Below are positions 24,808-33,999 of a stretch of 64,000 nucleotides of DNA, piece after piece. Below the pieces are notes generated by a model that made no database searches, was not told the DNA's origin, and saw only the letters and a program-made list of their open reading frames with translations. Location of the stretch: NCBI RefSeq assembly GCF_030064165.1, contig NZ_CP125947.1:3224001-3288000 (forward strand). Direction: 5' to 3'. This DNA is from Comamonas resistens (GTDB lineage: Bacteria; Pseudomonadota; Gammaproteobacteria; Burkholderiales; Burkholderiaceae_C). The stretch's first letter is position 1; each line of letters starts with the position of its first letter. The translations under genes were made by a program, and so were the position numbers.

Positions 24808-25749
24808 ATGCGCGATGCACTTGATCTGAATACTGTCCGTGTCTATGCGGCAGTTGTTGATGAGCAGAGCTTTGCTGGCGCATCGCGTCTATTGGCCATG
24901 CCTTCGTCCAATGTCAGCCGCCACGTTGCCGCACTGGAGAGCAAACTCGGCACACGCCTGCTGGAACGAAGCACCCGCCATCTGCGCATGACGGAAGCCG
25001 GTCGGCTGCTCTACGAACGCGCCAAGCCCTTGCTCGACACACTGCTCTCCACGCAGGAAGAGCTTGGTGCGGTACAGCGCGAACTGCGTGGTCCTCTGAA
25101 GATGTGCATGCCGGGCGAGGCACCAAGGCTGCTCGCCCCCATCCTCGCCGAATTCTGTAGTCTCCATCCAGGCATCGAGCTCGAATGCGATACCCGGATG
25201 ACCGGACTGGAAGTGCTTCGAGAGGACGTTGACCTTTCCATCGTCTTCCATCGGGGCCATCAGGAGGACAGCGCTTTCATCACCCGCGAACTCGCCACTC
25301 TGCCCAGCATCGTGGTTGCCGCCCCCTCCTTGCTGGCCAGGACAGGCATGCCACGCCATGTGCGCGAGCTGAAGTCTCTGCCCTGCATCACCACCCTCAG
25401 TGCGCTGAAGGGCCAACCCTGGCAGTTTCAGGACGCCGCGGGCGAAATCGTCAAGGTGCCGGTCCGCAGCCGCTACCGCGTCAACAGCGGAGAGCTGGCC
25501 GTGGCTGGCGCACGGCAAGGCATCGGCTTCACGATTGTGGCTGCCTACCCCTGCCAGGAAGACCTTGCTACGGGCCGATTGCAGGAAGTACCACTGGACC
25601 TTCGTCCTGCCCCTCTGCAATTGCTGGGGGCGTACAGCCATCGCCATTCCGTGACTGCGCGCGTCCGGGCGCTGCTGGAGTTGATACAGGTACGGTTGGC
25701 TGGATCGGTTAACCCTCCCATGGACCCCAGTCCTTTTAGGACGATCTAG
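24808..25749 (+). CDS. LysR-family transcriptional regulator, divergent from the monooxygenase gene
   Basis: A 313-residue LysR protein: N-terminal winged helix (about residues 6-65; LNTVRVYAAVVDEQSFAGASRLL, then SSNVSRHVAALESKLGTRLLER) and a LysR substrate-binding domain (about 90-290). The subgroup is that of AaeR/DsdC-like regulators of aromatic or flavoenzyme genes. The start is 139 bases from the monooxygenase start in the opposite direction, the standard regulator/target layout. The inducer is unknown. Confidence 0.85.
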   Translation: MRDALDLNTVRVYAAVVDEQSFAGASRLLAMPSSNVSRHVAALESKLGTRLLERSTRHLRMTEAGRLLYERAKPLLDTLLSTQEELGAVQRELRGPLKMCMPGEAPRLLAPILAEFCSLHPGIELECDTRMTGLEVLREDVDLSIVFHRGHQEDSAFITRELATLPSIVVAAPSLLARTGMPRHVRELKSLPCITTLSALKGQPWQFQDAAGEIVKVPVRSRYRVNSGELAVAGARQGIGFTIVAAYPCQEDLATGRLQEVPLDLRPAPLQLLGAYSHRHSVTARVRALLELIQVRLAGSVNPPMDPSPFRTI

Positions 25750-26304
25750 GATCGCGGACTCAAGGTGGAGTCCTTTGGAATGCAAGCAATCGCTTGGCAT
25801 GACTTTCTCAAGCTCAGGTTTTGGCTGAGCGATGACGCCCTGCCCCAGTTGACTGCCTGTCCTGAACCGGACTCTCAAGGCGCAGCCCCGAGAGTCAGCT
25901 TTGCGGTGCTGTGCCCGCAAGTAGCTAAACCCGGCTGCGGCCAATAGCAGTCCTTGGAGCTGTTTCTGCAAGGGACGGCTTCTGGCTGTGTGAGCGGTCT
26001 GTCGCTGGATGGCCGACTTGATGGGGCAGCGCGATAAACAGAAGCTCCTCATCAGAGATCCTTCATGTCGACCAGCAATCGCCCCTAAAGAGACATTCTC
26101 TTAACAACCGCAAAGCGGTCTGCCACGCACCAAAATCCAAGGTGTCAAGCAGGAGGCCATCCCGTCCGTAGCAACCGGATTAAGCCTCCCTGACAATCAG
26201 CCACAATGGCAAAGGCGTTCATTGCCAGATCGAATAAATTCGACCTCTGATCGATCCCGTACATTCGCAGTCTTGCCCCCATGCACAGGTCAATACGGAG
26301 TCCC
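25750..26304. other. Noncoding stretch with an R3 repeat
   Basis: No convincing gene. It contains R3 copy A (25831-26037); the rest (26040-26304) shows no feature I can identify except a GGAG ribosome site just before the next gene. Confidence 0.6.
25831..26037 (+). repeat. R3 dispersed repeat, copy A (about 207 bp)
   Basis: Its first 124 bases recur in the same orientation at 26835-26957, and its last roughly 90 bases recur in inverse orientation at 33131-33240. Shared blocks include CTTTGCGGTGCTG, CAAGTAGCTA and CGGCCAATAGC. No reading frame spans it. Confidence 0.8.
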
Positions 26305-26727
26305 ATGACCAATATGAAGACACCTGAAGACGTGGTCGCTGCGTTTCAAGCAGCCTGGAATGATCACGACATGGCCGCTTTCGGCCGCTTGTTTGGTCAG
26401 GACGCAACGTTTGTCAATCGCTTTGGTCACTATGTCCGAGGCGTTGAACAGGTAGTGGCGCTTCATGTCCCTATCCACGAGACGATCTATCGCGATTCGA
26501 CATTGCAGAACGAGCTAATCGATATTGCCTGCGTTGCCGAGGGAGTTGCTGTTATACATTTCTGGAGCCGTCTAACTGCAGATGCAAGCCATCCGGCTGG
26601 GCCACACGTCATAGATACGGTGATCCAAGCAGTGCTCACAAGACAGGATGCAGCATGGCGAATTCAAGCGCTGGAGAATACGACTCTTACCAACCCTCGG
26701 ACGGGTGAGATAGTCCTGCGCGGCTAA
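26305..26727 (+). CDS. SgcJ/EcaC-type SnoaL-like (NTF2-fold) protein
   Basis: A 140-residue protein with the small NTF2-like fold: EDVVAAFQAAWNDHDMAAFGRLFGQDATFVNRFGHYVRG at the N-terminus and a strand-rich end (VIDTVIQAVLTRQDAAWRIQALENT). This matches the SgcJ/EcaC family of unknown or epimerase/hydrolase-like function. GGAG precedes the ATG at 26305. Codon use and base composition are lower in GC than the surroundings and the gene is bracketed by two R3 repeats, so horizontal acquisition is likely. Confidence 0.75.
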   Translation: MTNMKTPEDVVAAFQAAWNDHDMAAFGRLFGQDATFVNRFGHYVRGVEQVVALHVPIHETIYRDSTLQNELIDIACVAEGVAVIHFWSRLTADASHPAGPHVIDTVIQAVLTRQDAAWRIQALENTTLTNPRTGEIVLRG

Positions 26728-27362
26728 AAGACCGGCCCTTCTCTGTTTAGCAGCACCAAAGGTCATCTGAACCATATAGCCAAGCGTTGAAGGGTCCGTT
26801 CTCGACAGAAAGGTATGGCAACTTCTGGCCGATTGATGACGCCCCGCACCCATTGGCTGCCTGTCCTCAATCGGCCCCTCAAGGTGCAGCCCGGAAGTTA
26901 GCTTTGCGGTGCTGCGCTCACAAGTAGCTAGGCCCGGCTTCGGCCAATAGCGGCCAGTCAATGCGATTGTTTGGTGGGCGGCTTTAGTTTAGGGTTGTGG
27001 GATACCTGCCCGGAACGACTCCCCACGCGACGATCGCTCCCTGCCTGAGGGCAGGTGTCGCACAAGCCTCGATGGTGGAAACCGCGGAACACTTCTGTGT
27101 CGGTGTTCTGGGCGCAAACGCTATGGGGATTAAAGCGTTGCTCCTGCAAGCTTGGGCACTCTAATCAAGCTGTTCAGCCCGCTCCAACCTGGGAATGCAA
27201 CCCGCAGGCGACGCCAAGCGCAGGTGTTCATGCCTGTGTGGCACCTGCTGGTAGTCCTATTGCATGCCCAGCCCTGCTTGCTGCAGAGACAGGCGCGCCA
27301 ATCCCCTGTCGAATGGCTCATGAGCATCGACCTTGCTAGTAAATGAATGATCGGCAAGCTGT
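26728..27362. other. Noncoding stretch with an R3 repeat and the presumed left end of an IS91-type element
   Basis: R3 copy B lies at 26835-26957. Between 26960 and 27362 I see no gene. The oriIS end of the IS91-type element should be within this interval, downstream of the transposase stop, but I cannot fix it. Confidence 0.5.
26835..26957 (+). repeat. R3 dispersed repeat, copy B (partial)
   Basis: Aligns along its whole length to 25831-25954, with roughly four of five bases identical, including the blocks GATGACGCC, CTGCCTGTCCT and GGCCAATAGC. The second half of the element is absent. Confidence 0.8.
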
Positions 27363-28559
27363 TCATGATGCTGGCGGTGCACGGATGGCCTGCCAGCATT
27401 GCAGGATCACCATGGCTTTGCCGCAGTGACGGCAGACAAAGGCTGGTGCAGTTCCTGCCTCTGCCTCTGGCTTGGCTGTTTTGTTCAAACTTGCTGTGTC
27501 ATTGATGGCGGCCTGCATGGGAGTGGTTTGCAGCAGTTCACGGGCCAGTGCCAGACAGCTCTTGCGGGCCCCGTTGGCCAGCAAGCCGTAGTGCCTGATG
27601 CGGTGGAAGCCGCAGGGCAGCACATGCAGCAAGAATCGGCGCATGAACTCTTCGGGAGCCAGGGTCATAGTCTTGTGCCGTGTGCGGCCCTTGGCCCGGT
27701 AGTCCTTGTACTTGAAGCGCACGCCATGCTCATCCATGGCAACCAGCCGGCTATTGGAGATGGCGACGCGGTGCGTGTAGCGTGAGAGGTAGGCCAGCAC
27801 TGCTTGCGGCCCAGCGAATGGTCGCTTGGCATAAACCACCCATTCACATTGGCGCATGGGGGCCAGCCATTGTTGGAAGTACGCTGCATTGGCCAGCGCT
27901 GCCAGTGTCCCAAAGAATCGGAGTCTGCCGGCTTGATGAAGACGCTCAAGCTCTTCAATAAAGCGTCTGCGCATCAGCCGGGACAGCACACGCACCGGCA
28001 GAAAGAAGCCGGGTCGGCAAGCCCTCCAGCATTGACCGCCATCTGCCAAGCCGCCTCCAGGCACGATCCCGTGCACATGCGGGTGATGGGTCAAGGCCGA
28101 TCCCCAGGTGTGTAGTACCAACGTTGCCCCGATGCGAGCGCCCAGGTGTTTGTGATCTGCAGCGATGGTTTGCAGCACCTCGGCGGCAACATCAAACAGC
28201 AGCCCATAGAGCACCGCCTTGTTCTGGTAGGCCAGATCCGCAATGGGCGCAGGTAAGGTGAAGACCACGTGGTAATACTGCACGGGCAATAGGTCGCTCT
28301 GGCGGGCTTCAAGCCAGCGTTTGGCTGCAGCACTTTGGCACTTGGGGCAGTGGCGGTTGCGGCAGGAGTTATAGGAGACTTGCTCGGCAGCACAGTCTTC
28401 GCAGCGCAAAACATGACCACCCAGTGCCGCTGTGCGGCACTGTTCGATGGCCGACATCACTTTGAGCTGAGACAGGCTCAGGTGACCACGTTGGCTCTCA
28501 CGCCAAGCAGCGCCATGTTGGAGAAAGATGTCGGCGACCTCCAGGGAGGGCCGCTGCAC
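27363..28559 (-). CDS. IS91-family transposase (HUH/Y2 rolling-circle)
   Basis: A 398-residue transposase. The N-terminal zinc-binding region has CEDCAAEQVSYNSCRNRHCPKC, next comes the HUH motif HHPHVHGIVPGGG, and the active-site Tyr lies in VLAYLSRYTHRVAISNSRL. A C-terminal CRHCGKAMVI zinc ribbon is also present. No frameshift or stop interrupts it. It would nick single strands and move by rolling-circle replication. The recombinase gene just upstream is probably co-transcribed. Confidence 0.93.
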   Translation of the reverse strand: MQRPSLEVADIFLQHGAAWRESQRGHLSLSQLKVMSAIEQCRTAALGGHVLRCEDCAAEQVSYNSCRNRHCPKCQSAAAKRWLEARQSDLLPVQYYHVVFTLPAPIADLAYQNKAVLYGLLFDVAAEVLQTIAADHKHLGARIGATLVLHTWGSALTHHPHVHGIVPGGGLADGGQCWRACRPGFFLPVRVLSRLMRRRFIEELERLHQAGRLRFFGTLAALANAAYFQQWLAPMRQCEWVVYAKRPFAGPQAVLAYLSRYTHRVAISNSRLVAMDEHGVRFKYKDYRAKGRTRHKTMTLAPEEFMRRFLLHVLPCGFHRIRHYGLLANGARKSCLALARELLQTTPMQAAINDTASLNKTAKPEAEAGTAPAFVCRHCGKAMVILQCWQAIRAPPAS

Positions 28560-28568
28560 GAGTGCCTC

Positions 28569-29444
28569 TCAACTCGGCAGCATTGGCTCCAGCGGACCCA
28601 TCACTTCCCGCAGCAGATCGGTCGCCACATGGGCGTAGATGGAAGTCGTCTCCAGCTTCTGGTGTCCCAGCAGCACTTGAATCACACGAATATCGACCTT
28701 GCGCTCCAGCAGGTGTGTGGCAAAACTATGGCGCAAAGTATGCGTCGTGACACGTTTGTCGATACCAGCGGCCTCGGCTGCAGCGTGCACCGCTCGGTTG
28801 AGCTGACGAATCGTCAGTGGCTCCAAGACCGTCATGCCAGGGAACAGCCAGCCACCGGGCAGCATCTTGCCCTGGGCATGTGCCAAATGCCACCAGGTGC
28901 GAAGGCGCTGAAGAACCACCGGGCTGAGCATGGCGTAACGATCCTTGGCACCCTTGCCTTGCTCGATGCGCAGGGTCATGCGCTGGCTATCGACATCTGT
29001 GACCTTCAAATGCACAACCTCGCTGGCACGAAGACCTGCGCCATAGGCCACGGACAGCGCCACTTGGTGCTTGATGTTGTAGGCGGCAGCCAGCAACCGT
29101 GAGACTTCTTCGTGGCTGAGCACCACAGGCAAGGTGCGAGGCAGCTTCACGGGCTGCATCTTGCCCATCAGCTCAATGTGGCCCAGCGTCACATCAAAGA
29201 AGAACTTCAGGCCCGTCAACGTGGCGTTGAGCGTTGTGGGTGATGAACCCGCATCGACCAAGTGGAGCTGGAAGTTGCGCAAATCCTCCACGGTGGCCGT
29301 GTCCGGGGAGCGCTTCAGATAGGCGGCCAGATTGCACACGGCACGAATATAGGCATCCTGGGTGCGAGGCTGGAGCTTGCGCATTCTCATGTCGTCGAGC
29401 ATGCGCTGACGCAACGGGGAGATGGTTTGAATCGAGGGGGTCAT
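28569..29444 (-). CDS. Tyrosine recombinase (phage-integrase family) of the IS91-type element
   Basis: A 291-residue recombinase: N-terminal SAM-like core-binding domain (about 15-95) and catalytic domain (about 115-280) with Arg in GAGLRASEVVHL, the HxLR box HTLRHSFATHLL, and the nucleophile Tyr in LGHQKLETTSIYAHV. The ATG at 29444 follows AGGAGCGCGATC, which selects it over a 13-residue longer frame. Similar recombinases accompany ISPps1-like transposases; whether they act on the element itself is not known. Confidence 0.9.
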   Translation of the reverse strand: MTPSIQTISPLRQRMLDDMRMRKLQPRTQDAYIRAVCNLAAYLKRSPDTATVEDLRNFQLHLVDAGSSPTTLNATLTGLKFFFDVTLGHIELMGKMQPVKLPRTLPVVLSHEEVSRLLAAAYNIKHQVALSVAYGAGLRASEVVHLKVTDVDSQRMTLRIEQGKGAKDRYAMLSPVVLQRLRTWWHLAHAQGKMLPGGWLFPGMTVLEPLTIRQLNRAVHAAAEAAGIDKRVTTHTLRHSFATHLLERKVDIRVIQVLLGHQKLETTSIYAHVATDLLREVMGPLEPMLPS

Positions 29445-29680
29445 GATCGCGCTCCTGTCGAAGAACGAGGCCGATTGCCTCATTCGTCAACATAGAGAGG
29501 GGCGCGATATGTACCTTGCGTCATGGCCTTCGCGTCGGATTACCGCGCGAGCGGTTTAGTCCTCAGATTGAGAGAGGTCATCAAGCTTTGACTGCTCAAC
29601 GACTCCTGTTGGCCAATAATCACAAAAGAAAATGAGCCCTCTACGAAGCACAGCGCAATCGAAATAGGAAGACAAGCTCC

Positions 29681-30643
29681 TTACTGCGATCTGTCCGCCA
29701 AGTACTCAGTCAGCAGATCCACGCCATGTTTTTCGGGTGTTTCTGGCACCAGCAAGCCAATTGCGGCCAGTGTGGAGGGAAACTGTAGCGCCAACACTTG
29801 CAGCCAGCCTGCCTGTACAAAGGGCTGAACCACGCTGAGCGGCGTTAGCGCCACTGCATCCGTGGTGCGCAGGTACTCCAATAGCATGGGCAGGGAGCGC
29901 GTGATCAGAGGTGAATGCTGAGGTAATTGCTCGCAGGCTTCGAACAAGCGTTCGAAAGCTTCATGCATCTGCGTGGACAGGGGGGCCAGAACCCATCGCT
30001 GTCCAAGCATCTGGTTTGCATGCAATACACGCTTGCGTTGCAGCGGATGGGTGGGCCCGGCTACTGCAACCACCTTGTCCTCCAACAGTGGCACGAAACG
30101 CATCCCGCTGGCGACGACTGCGGGCTCGCGCACGAGCACCATATCGAGCGTGCGCGCCGCCAGCCCAGCTAACAGAGCATGGTGACTGTCTTCCACCACC
30201 TCCACACGCAATTGCGGATGCTGCTGAAGAAATGGCGCTAGCTCCCGGCCTAGAAAGCCCGACAAGGCACCTGTAATAGCCCCCACGCTGAGCACACCCT
30301 GCGCGCCTTCCGCGGCCGCAGCCAACATCTCTGCGCAGCCAGTGAGTGAGCCCAGCATGCTGCGCAACAGCGGTAGTAGGTCGCGGCAGATCAACGTGGG
30401 GCGTACTCCGCGTGCGTGACGCTCAAAGAGCGGCAAACCCACCATCCGCTCCAATTCAGACAAAGCTTTGGTCGCTGATGACTGCGTTTGTCCCACCACT
30501 TCGGCTGCGCGCTGGATGCTGCCCAGGTCGGCAATCAGCACGAGCAGCTGCAACTGACGCAACCGCGTGCGCGCCAACAAACGATTGAGCAAGGCCGAAG
30601 AGCGCCCTGAATTGGGCAAGTGCGAGGTAGTCGTAGATTGCAT
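29681..30643 (-). CDS. LysR-family regulator, divergent from the Bug-receptor gene
   Basis: A 320-residue LysR protein. The helix-turn-helix lies at about residues 28-85 (RLRQLQLLVLIADLGSIQRAAEVVGQTQSSATKALSELERMVGLPLFER in joined parts), with the ligand domain behind it. The opening resembles GbpR/PcaQ-type LysR regulators. Start ATG 30643 is preferred to a TTG four codons upstream. It is divergent, 94 bases away, from a Bug-type receptor and an M20 hydrolase, so it probably controls their expression in response to the substrate they handle. Confidence 0.85.
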   Translation of the reverse strand: MQSTTTSHLPNSGRSSALLNRLLARTRLRQLQLLVLIADLGSIQRAAEVVGQTQSSATKALSELERMVGLPLFERHARGVRPTLICRDLLPLLRSMLGSLTGCAEMLAAAAEGAQGVLSVGAITGALSGFLGRELAPFLQQHPQLRVEVVEDSHHALLAGLAARTLDMVLVREPAVVASGMRFVPLLEDKVVAVAGPTHPLQRKRVLHANQMLGQRWVLAPLSTQMHEAFERLFEACEQLPQHSPLITRSLPMLLEYLRTTDAVALTPLSVVQPFVQAGWLQVLALQFPSTLAAIGLLVPETPEKHGVDLLTEYLADRSQ

Positions 30644-30737
30644 AGCTAAGTGCAATTTAGCACCTGAAAGATGGATCTCATGCCCCAGACTTGCCCTTGC
30701 CCGCTATCGAGGCTTGCCATCAATAAGGAGACGCATC

Positions 30738-31724
30738 ATGACCTCTATGCCCCACTCATTTGCCCGTCGTCTGTTCTGCACGGCAGCCACTGTCAGCACT
30801 GCCTGGGCGCTGGCAGCCTCTGCCATGGCGGCAGGTTTTCCGGACAAACCCATCACCTTGGTCGTGCCCTTCGCCTCGGGCGGCTCCATTGATGCCGCCA
30901 TCCGCGTGGTGCAGCCCAGGCTATCGGCTGAACTGGGTCAGCCCGTGGTGATCGAAAACCTGGGCGGTGCTGGCGGTGCCCTGGGAGCGGCCAAAGTAGC
31001 CAACGCCGCCAAGGATGGGTATACGCTGCTGGTGGGCTCCATCAACGATGTGGTGCTGGTACCCGTGCTCAACAAAAACGTGCGCTACGAACCCAAGGAC
31101 TTTGTGCCCATCGGTCCTATCAGCTCGAACTCGCCACTGCTGGTGGCACGCAAGGATTTGCCTGCGAATGATTTGGATGGCGTGATTGCTGCGTTGCGTG
31201 CCAAGCCGGAATCTATCAGCTATGGCAGCCCCGGCATGGGCACCATGCAGCATCTGGTGATGGAAGACCTTCAGCAACGCGCCAATGTGCGAATGCTGCA
31301 TGCACCTTACAAGGGCGCTGGCCCGCTGCTGACAGATTTGCTGGGGGGGCAGATCGACTTGGCTGTCATGGTGCCAGCAACTGCCCTGCCGCATATCCAG
31401 GCCGGTCGCATCAAGGTTCTGGGAGTGGCGAGTTTGCAGCGACAGCCCATGATCAAGAACATTCCCACGCTCAACGAGGGCAAGGTCGTCAAGGGTCTGG
31501 AGATGAGTGGCTGGATGGGCCTGCTGGCTCCTAAGGGTGTCGCACCGGATCGCATAGCTCGTCTGAAGACGGCATTGGAAGCTGCGCTTGCATCAAAAGG
31601 CGTTCCCGAGCAACTGACAGCCATGGGCATGCAAGTGGCGACGGCGACCGAGCAGCGCCAATTTGCCGATCAAATTGCGCGCGACGAGGCCAAAGCCCGT
31701 AGTTTGAGCGTGAAATTGCAATAA
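30738..31724 (+). CDS. Bug-family (TctC) periplasmic solute-binding protein
   Basis: A 328-residue protein with a signal sequence (about residues 1-30, ending SAMAA) and the Bug opening GFPDKPITLVVPFASGGSIDAAIRVV. Further family motifs are PVVIENLGGAGGALGAAKVA and the YGSPGMGTMQHL loop. Bug receptors are abundant in Comamonadaceae and Bordetella and bind carboxylates, amides or amino acids. AATAAGGAGACGCATC precedes the ATG at 30738. No TctAB permease is in the window. The M20 hydrolase gene starts 9 bases after its stop, so the ligand may be the N-acyl compound it cleaves. Confidence 0.9.
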   Translation: MTSMPHSFARRLFCTAATVSTAWALAASAMAAGFPDKPITLVVPFASGGSIDAAIRVVQPRLSAELGQPVVIENLGGAGGALGAAKVANAAKDGYTLLVGSINDVVLVPVLNKNVRYEPKDFVPIGPISSNSPLLVARKDLPANDLDGVIAALRAKPESISYGSPGMGTMQHLVMEDLQQRANVRMLHAPYKGAGPLLTDLLGGQIDLAVMVPATALPHIQAGRIKVLGVASLQRQPMIKNIPTLNEGKVVKGLEMSGWMGLLAPKGVAPDRIARLKTALEAALASKGVPEQLTAMGMQVATATEQRQFADQIARDEAKARSLSVKLQ

Positions 31725-31733
31725 GAGAGCACC

Positions 31734-32921
31734 ATGCCCATCATTCAAGCCATTGCCGACAACCCCGAATTCCGTCAGATTCGCCGCGACTTGCATGCCC
31801 ATCCTGAACTTGGCTTTCAGGAAGAGCGCACCAGCGCGTTGGTGGCCAACTACCTGCAACACTGGGGCTATGAGGTCACGCGCGGCGTGGGCGGAACGGG
31901 CGTGGTCGGCACGCTCAGGCGCGGCCAGGGAGCGCGCCGCATAGGTCTGCGTGCCGACATGGATGCGCTGCCCATGCAGGAGCTCAATACCTTTGCACAC
32001 CGTTCACAGCACGCAGGTCGTATGCATGCCTGCGGCCATGACGGCCACACGGCGACACTGTTGGCAGCTGCCTGGTATCTAGCCCAAAGCGGCAAGTTTG
32101 ACGGCACGCTGCACTGCATTTTTCAGCCCGCTGAAGAAGGCGGACAGGCTGGCGCGCGCGCCATGATTGAGGACGGCCTCTTTGAGCGCTTTGACTGCGA
32201 TGCGGTCTTTGGCCTGCACAACGCCCCGGGACGTGCCATAGGCAGCTTTGGCGTGCGAGCCGGACCATTCATGAGCTCCAGCAACCGCTTTCGCATTGAT
32301 GTCAAAGGCAAGGGGACACATGCCTCACAGCCTGACACAGGTGTGGACCCACTGATGTGCGCGGGCCAGATCCTCATGGGTCTTCAGACCATCATCTCGC
32401 GCAATCGCACGCCTGATGATGCGGCTGTGCTGTCCGTCACGCAAATCCACGGTGGCGATGCCGTCAATGTGATTCCCGACAGTGCCTGGCTGGGCGGGAC
32501 TGTGCGCGCGCAAAGTGCAGACACATTGGACATGATCGAGCAGCGCATGAAGGATATCGTCCAAGGCTCGGCCACGGCCTATGACTGTGAAGCACAGTTG
32601 CACTTTGAGCGTAGCTATCCGGCGCTGGTCAATGACCCCGAGCAGACGGCATTTGCGGTGCCGGTCATGCAGGAAGTCGTTGGTATCGAGCAGGTCGATG
32701 ACAACGCGCCTCGGCTGACAAACTCCGAGGACTTTGCCTTCATGCTGCAGCAACGTCCCGGCTGCTATGTATTGCTGGGCAATGGAGAGGGTGACCACCG
32801 CCTGCCCGGCCATGGTCCTGGACCCTGCCAGGTGCACAACCCATCGTATGACTTCAACGATGCGCTGATTCCCGTCGGGGCCAGCTATTTTGTGCGACTG
32901 GTGGAGCGCTTCCTGAAGTGA
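31734..32921 (+). CDS. M20-family amidohydrolase (hippurate hydrolase/N-acyl-amino-acid amidohydrolase type)
   Basis: A 395-residue metallohydrolase of the M20D group. Metal-site features: HAHPELGFQEERTS near the start, GLRADMDALPMQE, MHACGHDGHT (Asp/His), and FQPAEEGGQAGARAMIEDG (Glu pair). The dimerisation domain occupies about 185-295. The end has NSEDFAFMLQ and the last His in VHNPSYDFND. Enzymes of this type cleave acyl groups from amino acids. It forms a two-gene unit with the Bug receptor; the natural substrate is not evident. Confidence 0.88.
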   Translation: MPIIQAIADNPEFRQIRRDLHAHPELGFQEERTSALVANYLQHWGYEVTRGVGGTGVVGTLRRGQGARRIGLRADMDALPMQELNTFAHRSQHAGRMHACGHDGHTATLLAAAWYLAQSGKFDGTLHCIFQPAEEGGQAGARAMIEDGLFERFDCDAVFGLHNAPGRAIGSFGVRAGPFMSSSNRFRIDVKGKGTHASQPDTGVDPLMCAGQILMGLQTIISRNRTPDDAAVLSVTQIHGGDAVNVIPDSAWLGGTVRAQSADTLDMIEQRMKDIVQGSATAYDCEAQLHFERSYPALVNDPEQTAFAVPVMQEVVGIEQVDDNAPRLTNSEDFAFMLQQRPGCYVLLGNGEGDHRLPGHGPGPCQVHNPSYDFNDALIPVGASYFVRLVERFLK

Positions 32922-33340
32922 AGTGCTGCAAGGCAAGAATTGATACTGACATCAGTGATCGTCATCCGCGTCGGTACTTGGATAACTGCTGTGGAAGCAT
33001 GACTAGGAAGTAACGATACAGCTAGGACTGACTGCATTTGCTAAAAGCAGTCGTCGCTGACCAAGAATCGAAGGACTGCACGGGTCGATCGCTGGCGGGC
33101 TCGGTGGGCTGCTGATAGTTACCCTCCGTGTATCGCGTTGCCCCGTGAAGTCTGCCATCCGGCGACAGACCGCTCGTACAGCCAGAAGCAGTCCCTTGCG
33201 GGAACATCTTCAAAGGCTGCTACTGGCCGACAGTGACCGGTAGGGCCCCTGAGCTGCCGATCAGTTGTAGGTAAAGCGGCCAGCCATCACCACTTTGGTA
33301 TGCTGGGTCTGGTTGATAGACAGCCATATTTAGCTTAAGC
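32922..33340. other. Noncoding stretch with an inverted R3 repeat
   Basis: R3 copy C lies at 33131-33240. The part 32922-33130 shows no gene or other feature I can name. The next gene starts at 33341 without an obvious ribosome site. Confidence 0.55.
33131..33240 (-). repeat. R3 dispersed repeat, copy C (inverted, partial)
   Basis: Its sequence corresponds to the reverse complement of about 25950-26037, with shared blocks GCCATCC-GCGACAGACCGCTC, CAGCCAGAAGC and CTGCTA-TGGCCG. It lies in inverse orientation to copies A and B. Confidence 0.75.
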
Positions 33341-33832
33341 ATGACCCTGGAGTTCAAGCGCCTTACCGAAGTTGACCTGATAGACATCATTTCGCTCAAC
33401 AACAATCCCGATGTGCTAAGGCAAATGCCGCTTGGAAGTGCAAACTTCGACCTAGCGAAGGCAAAAGAATGGGTCCAGCAAAAAGATGCACAGTGGCTGC
33501 AATATGGCTATGGTCCGTGGGCATTTCTAATTGATCAGAAATTTGCTGGCTGGGGCGGCTTGCAGTACGAAGAAGGTGACGCCGATCTAGCTTTAGTGCT
33601 TCACCCTGACTTCTGGGGGAGTGGAAAAGCGATTTGCCAAGAGATTGCTAAACATGCATTCACCTCTCAGGGGCTGGAGTCCATAACAATTTTGCTTCCA
33701 CCCTCAAGGACGAGAATTAAAGGGATTTTCAGGCTGGGCTTCCAGCCTGACGGCGAAGTTGACATTGAAGGTGCTCGCTTTCAGCGTTTTCGCCTTTATG
33801 CACCCAACGAACCAGTTCCGTCAGATAGCTGA
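33341..33832 (+). CDS. GNAT-family acetyltransferase
   Basis: A 163-residue protein of the RimJ/RimL-like GNAT type (opening TLEFKRLTEVDLIDIISLNNNPDVLRQMP; AKEWVQQKDAQW; WAFLIDQKFAGWGGLQYEEGDADLALVLHPDFWGSGKA). The central beta-bulge with acetyl-CoA-binding WGSGKAICQEI is visible, although the P-loop GxGxG/A is only partly matched. The gene is clearly lower in GC than its neighbours and isolated, an indication of recent acquisition. Substrate unknown. Confidence 0.75.
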   Translation: MTLEFKRLTEVDLIDIISLNNNPDVLRQMPLGSANFDLAKAKEWVQQKDAQWLQYGYGPWAFLIDQKFAGWGGLQYEEGDADLALVLHPDFWGSGKAICQEIAKHAFTSQGLESITILLPPSRTRIKGIFRLGFQPDGEVDIEGARFQRFRLYAPNEPVPSDS

Positions 33833-33946
33833 GCAGTGTGCATGAAGTCGGCCTCCTATCCAGCGACCAGATTGACCAACTGGATTTGGCCGACCAGAGA
33901 CCATCCCGAAGATCTTGATCTCACACTTTCTGATTTGAAATAAAAC

Positions 33947-33990
33947 AGCGGCCAGCGCATTTGCTTCATACGCTGGCCGCTCTCTTTTTG
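33947..33990. terminator. Intrinsic terminator between the GNAT gene and the desulfurase gene
   Basis: Perfect 11-base arms AGCGGCCAGCG and CGCTGGCCGCT around a 13-base loop. A T-rich tract follows on the plus strand and TGTTTTATTT follows on the minus strand, so it can end the encapsulin operon (minus) and also plus-strand transcripts. Confidence 0.8.
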
Positions 33991-33999
33991 ATACCTGAT

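Larger units (their letters stand above)
27363..29560 (-). mobile_element. IS91-type (Y2 transposase) element carrying a tyrosine recombinase; ends approximate
   Basis: A transposase gene and an upstream recombinase gene, separated by 9 bases, on the minus strand. This is the two-gene layout of the ISPps1-like branch of the IS91 family. IS91 elements have no terminal inverted repeats and make no target duplication, so the limits given are only those of the genes plus a short right flank; the true ends need comparison with other copies. Confidence 0.75.

Noticed and set aside
25765..25947. Small 60-codon frame after the LysR gene
   Set aside because: It lies within the R3 repeat, is not kept in the other copies and has no recognisable features.
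27152..27346. Small frames between the SnoaL-like gene and the IS91-type element
   Set aside because: Short overlapping frames on both strands without ribosome sites or known motifs; likely chance.
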